In this document: in pieces, positions 5,309 to 9,359 of the stretch | How positions within the stretch are numbered: the stretch's first letter is position 1 | How the letters are laid out: the number at the start of each line of letters is the position of its first letter | Position numbers and translations under genes: made by a program | DNA from: Haloarcula sp. | Lineage (GTDB): Archaea > Halobacteriota > Halobacteria > Halobacteriales > Haloarculaceae | Direction: 5' to 3' | DNA length: 9,359 nucleotides | Assembly: GCA_028275075.1 (NCBI GenBank) | Contig: JAQCNK010000071.1 | Coordinates: forward strand, 1 to 9,359 | The notes under the pieces: generated by a model | What the model was told of the DNA's origin: nothing | The model's input: the letters and a program-made list of their open reading frames with translations, nothing else | The model's database searches: none

Positions 5309-6250
5309 CTATATCGACCTCGCTTTGATCAGTAGTTCGTCCGCATCCACGGTCCCGGTCAGTCGCTCCTGGTTGTCCGCCAAGACGTAGCGACCGAACG
5401 TCGGGCCCGTCACCTTGTAGTACCGGCCCAGGATATCGGCGCGCATCTCGTCGGCCACGACGGTCGTATCGAGCGCGTCCATCGCCATCTCCTTCGCCTC
5501 TTCGAGGGTGATGCCGGTGAGTTCCTCGGTGGCTTCTTCGTCGAAGATGACCTCGGAAACCTCCTCGCCGTCGTCGAGCACGCACTTGATGCGGAGGTCG
5601 AACTCGCCTTCGACCTCGCCGTGTTCGCTACAGCGGCCGTTCTGAAGGACACGGGTGCAGTCGTCCTCTGGACAGCGTTTGATCAGGCCCGAGCCCGACT
5701 GGATGTCCACTAGCGCGCCCTCGACTTCGACGCTATCTGATCCGACCTCTATCTGCTCGTCCAGTTCCTCGATAGTCGTCGTCCGGTTGAGCTTGACCGA
5801 GAACCGACCCTGGTACTCGTCGGTGACGACGTTACGGAGGCTGTAGGACGCGCCCTCCTCCAGCTCGGGCAGATCCGATTTCGACCACTTGGTGAACTTG
5901 ATCGTCCCGGTCCCGTCGCCCAGCAACCCGACCTGTGCGACCGCATCGGCCCGGGGATCCCATAGCTCAACGACCGTCGCACGGATGTCAACCCACTCCT
6001 CGGGGGCGTCGACCTCGGCGAGATCGACCTGCTCGTTACCGCCGCCACCGCCGCCGAGCTGGTCACGATCAATTCCCGCCTCGTCTAGGTAGGTGTTAAC
6101 GACGCTTCGACGGGCCTCGTTCGCGGGCACTTTGTACTCGTTGACAAGCGTGTCCAGCCGGTTCTCGACGTCTTCGACGTCGATGTCGATCTGGTCGCTA
6201 AACTGCTCACGTATCTCTTCAGCGTGGGTATGCAAATCTGTCTCTGACAT
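5309..6250 (-). CDS. rpa3: Replication protein A, RPA3-type single-stranded DNA-binding protein
   Basis: Predicted 313-residue protein that coats single-stranded DNA in replication and repair. Residues 1-64 form an acidic helical domain, followed by a linker of six glycines (66-71). Residues about 85-160 are an OB-fold (EEWVDIRATVVELWDPR, GTGTIKFTKWSKSDLPEL, YSLRNVVTDEYQGRFSVKLN). A second region (about 172-290) contains a zinc finger with Cys193, Cys198, Cys207 and His210 (C-x4-C-x8-C-x2-H), then a C-terminal OB-like part ending FGRYVLADNQERLTGTVDAD. Length and order match haloarchaeal RPA3 (about 310 residues) rather than the longer RPA1 with several OB-folds. It is first in an operon with rpap3. 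The best TATA box is about 65 nt upstream of the ATG, so unlike most genes here it seems to have a leader of about 39 nt, containing an inverted repeat. Confidence 0.93.
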   Translation of the reverse strand: MSETDLHTHAEEIREQFSDQIDIDVEDVENRLDTLVNEYKVPANEARRSVVNTYLDEAGIDRDQLGGGGGGNEQVDLAEVDAPEEWVDIRATVVELWDPRADAVAQVGLLGDGTGTIKFTKWSKSDLPELEEGASYSLRNVVTDEYQGRFSVKLNRTTTIEELDEQIEVGSDSVEVEGALVDIQSGSGLIKRCPEDDCTRVLQNGRCSEHGEVEGEFDLRIKCVLDDGEEVSEVIFDEEATEELTGITLEEAKEMAMDALDTTVVADEMRADILGRYYKVTGPTFGRYVLADNQERLTGTVDADELLIKARSI

Positions 6251-6260
6251 TGGCGTTCAC

Positions 6261-6289
6261 TGTCTCCGCTTTGTTTTCAGAGGGAGACA
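6261..6289 (-). promoter_or_regulatory. Inverted repeat in the predicted rpa3 leader
   Basis: In the sense of rpa3 the arms TGTCTCC (6289-6283) and GGAGACA (6267-6261) pair perfectly around a 15-nt A-rich loop. From the TATA box position the transcript should start close to 6289, placing the hairpin at the very 5' end. The downstream arm contains GGAG, the only Shine-Dalgarno-like string before the ATG, but its spacing of 13 nt is long. It could alternatively be a protein-binding operator. Confidence 0.45.
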
Positions 6290-6311
6290 ATCGACGGTTG
6301 GTCGCCTTCGG

Positions 6312-6318
6312 TTATAAA
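6312..6318 (-). promoter_or_regulatory. rpa3: TATA box of the rpa3-rpap3 operon
   Basis: TTTATAA reads on the minus strand from 6318 to 6312, about 65 nt before the ATG at 6250. It is the best TATA match in the 153-bp gap and implies a leader of roughly 39 nt. A weaker A-rich stretch closer to the ATG cannot be ruled out as an alternative. Confidence 0.6.
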
Positions 6319-6403
6319 CTCTGGTCTGGCGTGGTGAAACTGATCGAGACCTGGTGACAATCGGGCGCCGATCCTGTCATCACTCCCGCTGGTCGCCGTC
6401 AGA

Positions 6404-7186
6404 TCAGTTTCTCATCGACCCACCGTCAACTGGCAGCGCCGTCCCGGTGACGTACGACGAGCGGGCCGACGACAGGTACGCCACCACGTCGCCGAGTTCC
6501 TCGGGCTGGCCGACCCGCCCAAGCGGGGCGTCGGCCCACGACGCCAACCCCTCCTCATAGGAGTCGAACTCACCGCGGGAAACGGCAGCCTCGACGAGTT
6601 GCTCGATCCGGGGGGTCTCGTGGGCCCCGGGCAACACCGCGTTGACCCGGACTTCGGGGGCGAACTCGCGTGCCTGTGTCTCCATCAGGCCGATGACCGC
6701 CCGGCGAACCGAGTTCGAGAGCACGAGGTCATCGATTACTTCCCGGACCGAACGCGAAGTGATATTGACAATAGTTCCCGCATCGGAGTCCCTGAGGAAG
6801 GGGTAGGCGTGGCGGGTCGTCCAGACGACGCTCATCACCAGTAGGTCGTAGGCGGTGTACCACTCACGCTCGGTCGTCTCGATGAATGGGCCGGGCTCAG
6901 GGCCTCCCGCACTGGTGACTACGTGGTCCAACCCCCCGAAGGTTTCCGCAGTCTCCTTGACGAACGCTTCGACTTCGTCCGGGTCGGTGATGTCGGCCTC
7001 GACTGCCAATACGTCGCCGTCACCGATGGCGGCGAGCGCGTCGTGCGTCTCTGCCACGTGTTTCTGTGTTGTCCCGCAAACCGCTACGTCGGCACCTTCG
7101 CGAGCGAACCGCTCGGCGCTCGCACGTCCCAGCCCGCTCGTCGCGGCAGTACACAGTACAGCGTTGCCGGCAAGTTCGAGATTCAT
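6404..7186 (-). CDS. Divergent SDR family protein (FabG-like, atypical active site)
   Basis: Predicted 260-residue Rossmann-fold protein of the short-chain dehydrogenase/reductase family. The nucleotide loop reads TAATSGLGRA (13-22), with Ala14 in place of the first Gly of TGxxxGxG. The usual NNAG motif is TSAGG (91-95), with Ser in place of Asn. The conserved Ser (NITSRS, about 141-146) is present. The expected YxASK segment reads SNSVRRAVIGL, putting Ser157 at the catalytic Tyr and Arg161 at the Lys. The rest is well preserved: FAPEVRVNAVLPGAHETPR and the C-terminal PEELGDVVAYLSS and SYVTGTALPVDGG. It matches the SDR subgroup described as FabG-like without a perfect NAD motif or tetrad (cd05344, from memory). 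Its reaction is unknown and it may bind nucleotide without classical reduction. I chose the ATG at 7186 because a TATA-like box lies 25-33 nt upstream; MNLELAG starts the fold. Confidence 0.87.
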   Translation of the reverse strand: MNLELAGNAVLCTAATSGLGRASAERFAREGADVAVCGTTQKHVAETHDALAAIGDGDVLAVEADITDPDEVEAFVKETAETFGGLDHVVTSAGGPEPGPFIETTEREWYTAYDLLVMSVVWTTRHAYPFLRDSDAGTIVNITSRSVREVIDDLVLSNSVRRAVIGLMETQAREFAPEVRVNAVLPGAHETPRIEQLVEAAVSRGEFDSYEEGLASWADAPLGRVGQPEELGDVVAYLSSARSSYVTGTALPVDGGSMRN

Positions 7187-7210
7187 ACCGGATGAGACGG
7201 GCGAACGCCG

Positions 7211-7219
7211 CAAAAAGTC
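7211..7219 (-). promoter_or_regulatory. TATA-like box of the SDR gene
   Basis: GACTTTTTG reads on the minus strand from 7219 to 7211, centred about 28-29 nt before the ATG at 7186. It lies in the 39-bp gap after the TRAM gene, so the SDR gene probably has its own start even if read-through also occurs. Confidence 0.45.
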
Positions 7220-7225
7220 CGCGCC

Positions 7226-7678
7226 CTAGCTGCCCCAGAAATTGTCTCGGCTGCCCAGGCGCTCGTCGTCCTCGTCGTCGCCTTGGTAGCCGCTCTCGTC
7301 GTCGTCCTCATCGCCAGTGTCGGTGTCGCTGGCGTCGTCGTCCTCCAGTTCGAGCCGTTCGAGTTCATCCGCTCGCGCGTGGTTCGACCGGACTTTGGTT
7401 ATCTTGACCAACGACTTGGCCGGCGGCAGAACGCCGTCGACCATGACGATGAATCCGTCTTCGGTCCGGCCGACGCCGGCACCACTCTCGTGGATGTCGT
7501 CCACCTCGACGACGACTTCCTGGCCCAGCTTGACAGGCTGGCTCTTCAAATCCGAGATGGGCTGGTTGTAGTGGTTGCACCACTCGGCACCCCCTCGGTC
7601 GCCGTAGTGTGTACAGCCCATCCCCTCAATACGTTCTGTGAAGCTAGGGCAGTCATCGGCGAGCGGACAGTCGGGCAT
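7226..7678 (-). CDS. TRAM-domain putative RNA-binding protein with N-terminal Cys cluster
   Basis: Predicted 150-residue cytoplasmic protein in three parts. Residues 1-40 carry Cys4, Cys10, Cys22 and Cys34 plus His24 and His36 (PDCPLADDC, GMGCTHYG, EWCNHYNQ), a likely metal-binding module. Residues about 47-104 are a TRAM domain: a beta-barrel starting KLGQEVVVEVDDIHESGAGV, then GFIVMVDGVLPPAKSLVKITKV. The remainder (106-150) is a very acidic tail rich in Asp/Glu, ending RLGSRDNFWGS. TRAM domains bind RNA. In RNA-modifying enzymes they sit beside a catalytic domain, but in archaea they also occur as small single-domain proteins, some reported to act as RNA chaperones. No catalytic domain is present here. 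I chose the ATG at 7678 because the longer frame would run through the TATA-like box. It is divergent from hemAT and 39 bp upstream of the SDR gene. Confidence 0.87.
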   Translation of the reverse strand: MPDCPLADDCPSFTERIEGMGCTHYGDRGGAEWCNHYNQPISDLKSQPVKLGQEVVVEVDDIHESGAGVGRTEDGFIVMVDGVLPPAKSLVKITKVRSNHARADELERLELEDDDASDTDTGDEDDDESGYQGDDEDDERLGSRDNFWGS

Positions 7679-7702
7679 GACTCGGGGTACAGTGGCCGCC
7701 GG

Positions 7703-7708
7703 CAAAAC
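7703..7708 (-). promoter_or_regulatory. Weak TATA-like box of the TRAM gene
   Basis: GTTTTG reads on the minus strand from 7708 to 7703, centred 27 nt before the ATG at 7678. The match is weak but the spacing fits the leaderless pattern seen across the window. Confidence 0.35.
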
Positions 7709-7793
7709 GCTTGCGACCTACCAGACACAACGGATATTGCCACTACGGCGACGGGACCCGCCCGGTATCAATCGTGAATGTCTGTGAAGAACG

Positions 7794-7801
7794 TATAAAT
7801 A
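7794..7801 (+). promoter_or_regulatory. hemAT: Strong TATA box of hemAT
   Basis: TATAAATA, preceded by purine-rich GAAGAACG, is centred 26-27 nt before the ATG at 7824. It is the best TATA match in the window and predicts a leaderless mRNA. It also fixes the start codon. Confidence 0.7.
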
Positions 7802-7823
7802 GCCCAGTCCAGTCAGTGCCTTC

Positions 7824-9359
7824 ATGAGCGATTACGCCGCGATGTTTGGCCAGGGGGGGCTGAACGATCAAGTGGATGTCGAGGCCTTGGTCCAAGCGAT
7901 CGGACTGGACCAAGACGAGATAGACTGGAGAAAAGACTACCTCAACTTTGACGCGGCAGACGAGCGCCGCCTCGAAGCCCTCCAACCGCTGTTCGAGGAT
8001 ACCGCCGACGACATCGCCGACGCGTTCTACGAAAATCTCACACAGTACGACGAGACGGTCGAGGTCATCAGCCGGTCGCCGAAAGCCGTCGACGCCCTGA
8101 AAGACACCCAACGAGCATACTTCGTCACGCTGGCCGACGGAGAGTACGACGAGGAGTACTTCAGAGACCGCGCTCGCATCGGCAAGCTCCACGATATCCT
8201 CGAGATGCCGATGAAACAGTATATCGGTCAGTACGGCGTCTACTACGACCTCATCCTCCCGCTACTGACCGAGCGGGCCAGCGAGCGCATCGCGGAGCGA
8301 CTCGAAGCCACAGTTGGGGACACCGGGACCGAGGGACCCGCCATCGACGCTATCACCGATATTGTCACCGAAGAGATCACCGATCTCCGCGAGGATATCA
8401 CATCAGTGCTGCGGATCATCAATCTCGACATGCAGGTCGTCGCGGACACGTATATCCACTCCTACAGTCAGAAGCTCGAAGCCGAAATCGAGCGCCGCGA
8501 GCGCCTCGCCGCCGAAGTCGAGACCGATCTCGAAGCGCCGATGGCCGAACTGCGTGACTCTGCCGACGATGTGGCCCACTCCTCCCAGCAGATATCCGAT
8601 CTGACCGGCGATCAGTCCGAGCGCGTCCGTTCCATCGCCAGCGAAGTCTCGAACATGAGCGCGACTGTCGAGGAGGTCGCCGCCAGCGCCAGCGAGGTCG
8701 AAGACAACAGCCAGCGAGCCCGCGACCTCGCCGAGGACGGCCAGGACGCCGCCGACGACGCCATGGGCGTGATGGACGATGTCGGCAGCGCCGTCGACGA
8801 TGTCTCCGATGACGTGGACGAGCTCCAAGACCGCGTCGGCGAGATCGACGCCGTTGTGGAGGTCATCAACGACATCGCCGAACAGACCAACATCCTGGCG
8901 CTAAACGCCTCTATCGAGGCGGCTCGCGCCGGCGAGGCCGGCAGCGGCTTCGCCGTCGTCGCCGACGAGGTCAAATCGCTTGCCGGTGACTCACAGGAAC
9001 GTGCCCAAGAGATTGAGGCACTCGTGCACGCTATCGAGGCCGACACCGAGGACACCGTCGAGAGTCTCGATGAGACGACCAAACAGATAGAAGCCGGTAT
9101 CGAGCGTGTCGCCGAAGCGATGGAGCTACTCGATGACATCGCCGACGCCGTCCAGGAGACCGCCCAGGGTATCCGCGAAGTCTCCGACGCCACCGACGAA
9201 CAGGCCGCAAGCGCCGAAGAGATTGCCGGCATGCTCGATGAACTCGTCGCCCAGGCCAACACTGTCGCCGCCGAGGCCGAACAGATAGCCGCCGCCAATG
9301 AGGAACAGGCCGCGACTATCGACGAGGTCTCGGAGACGGTCAGGCGGTTGACGGAGTGA
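7824..9359 (+). CDS. hemAT: HemAT globin-coupled aerotaxis transducer
   Basis: Predicted 511-residue soluble oxygen sensor that signals to CheA, controlling the archaellum. Residues about 20-215 form a globin-type sensor: IGLDQDEIDWRKDYLNF, then FYENLTQYDETVEV with Tyr69 as likely distal residue, then RARIGKLHDILEM with His123 as predicted proximal haem ligand, closing with DTYIHSYSQKLEAEIERRE. From about 225 to the end is a methyl-accepting signalling domain of long heptad helices. The hairpin tip EQTNILALNASIEAARAGEA (353-372) is almost invariant, followed by GFAVVADEVKSLA. No hydrophobic membrane segment or HAMP domain is present, as expected for HemAT. Length compares with 489 residues in Halobacterium salinarum HemAT, which I recall to be very similar through both domains. 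The extra residues are partly around 163-195, near the end of the globin part. The gene is complete, ending in TGA at the window edge. No che genes are nearby. Confidence 0.93.
   Translation: MSDYAAMFGQGGLNDQVDVEALVQAIGLDQDEIDWRKDYLNFDAADERRLEALQPLFEDTADDIADAFYENLTQYDETVEVISRSPKAVDALKDTQRAYFVTLADGEYDEEYFRDRARIGKLHDILEMPMKQYIGQYGVYYDLILPLLTERASERIAERLEATVGDTGTEGPAIDAITDIVTEEITDLREDITSVLRIINLDMQVVADTYIHSYSQKLEAEIERRERLAAEVETDLEAPMAELRDSADDVAHSSQQISDLTGDQSERVRSIASEVSNMSATVEEVAASASEVEDNSQRARDLAEDGQDAADDAMGVMDDVGSAVDDVSDDVDELQDRVGEIDAVVEVINDIAEQTNILALNASIEAARAGEAGSGFAVVADEVKSLAGDSQERAQEIEALVHAIEADTEDTVESLDETTKQIEAGIERVAEAMELLDDIADAVQETAQGIREVSDATDEQAASAEEIAGMLDELVAQANTVAAEAEQIAAANEEQAATIDEVSETVRRLTE

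Noticed and set aside
6038..6055. Trinucleotide-like GCC/ACC run in rpa3
   Set aside because: It simply encodes the six-glycine linker after the N-terminal helical domain; such linkers are common in RPA proteins.
8612..9298. 228-codon antisense frame inside hemAT
   Set aside because: It is a Ser/Ala-rich mirror of the Asp/Glu/Ala coiled-coil region, an expected artefact of codon bias.
1..9359. CRISPR array, tRNA/rRNA genes, insertion sequence, toxin-antitoxin or other defence system
   Set aside because: No regularly spaced repeats, no tRNA-like or rRNA-like stretches, no transposase, integrase or nuclease frames. The RHH protein has no adjacent toxin, so an antitoxin reading is not supported.

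Overview
The window is ordinary chromosomal DNA from an extreme halophilic archaeon (class Halobacteria; a Haloarcula-like relative is plausible, but the genus cannot be fixed from this sequence alone). The evidence is high-GC, third-position-GC-rich coding sequence, strongly acidic proteins, archaeal TATA boxes about 22-31 nt upstream of most start codons (leaderless mRNA style), and several haloarchaea-typical families: RPA3 with its associated protein, a HemAT-type transducer, a DUF5814 protein and an archaeal lipoprotein. I see no mobile element, tRNA, rRNA or CRISPR array.

Layout. Minus strand, 34-2249: a short amidohydrolase of the MTA/SAH deaminase-chlorohydrolase type, preceded by a lipoprotein rich in N-glycosylation sequons. 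Then a 276-bp divergent intergenic region. Plus strand, 2526-3614: a maltose/galactoside-type O-acetyltransferase and a small DUF5814 protein with a CxC-x5-CxC cluster. A convergent gap follows, then a minus-strand ribbon-helix-helix regulator with a coiled-coil tail (3697-4134). A plus-strand VOC/glyoxalase-fold metalloenzyme (4280-4696) converges, with only 3 nt to spare, on the minus-strand rpa3-rpap3 operon (4700-6250; single-stranded DNA binding and repair). Upstream of that, still on the minus strand, are a divergent SDR family protein that lacks the Tyr-x-x-x-Lys dyad (6404-7186) and a TRAM-domain putative RNA-binding protein (7226-7678). Divergent from it on the plus strand is a complete hemAT gene for a soluble globin-coupled oxygen sensor/aerotaxis transducer (7824-9359).

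The only pair with clear joint function is rpa3-rpap3, whose stop and start codons are directly adjacent. Most other genes have their own TATA-like box and look like single transcription units.

I found no convincing undescribed multi-gene system. The items most worth a second look are an inverted repeat in the predicted rpa3 leader, a 26-bp near-repeat shared by two upstream regions, the atypical SDR, the free-standing DUF5814 protein, and the combination of a Cys cluster, TRAM domain and acidic tail.
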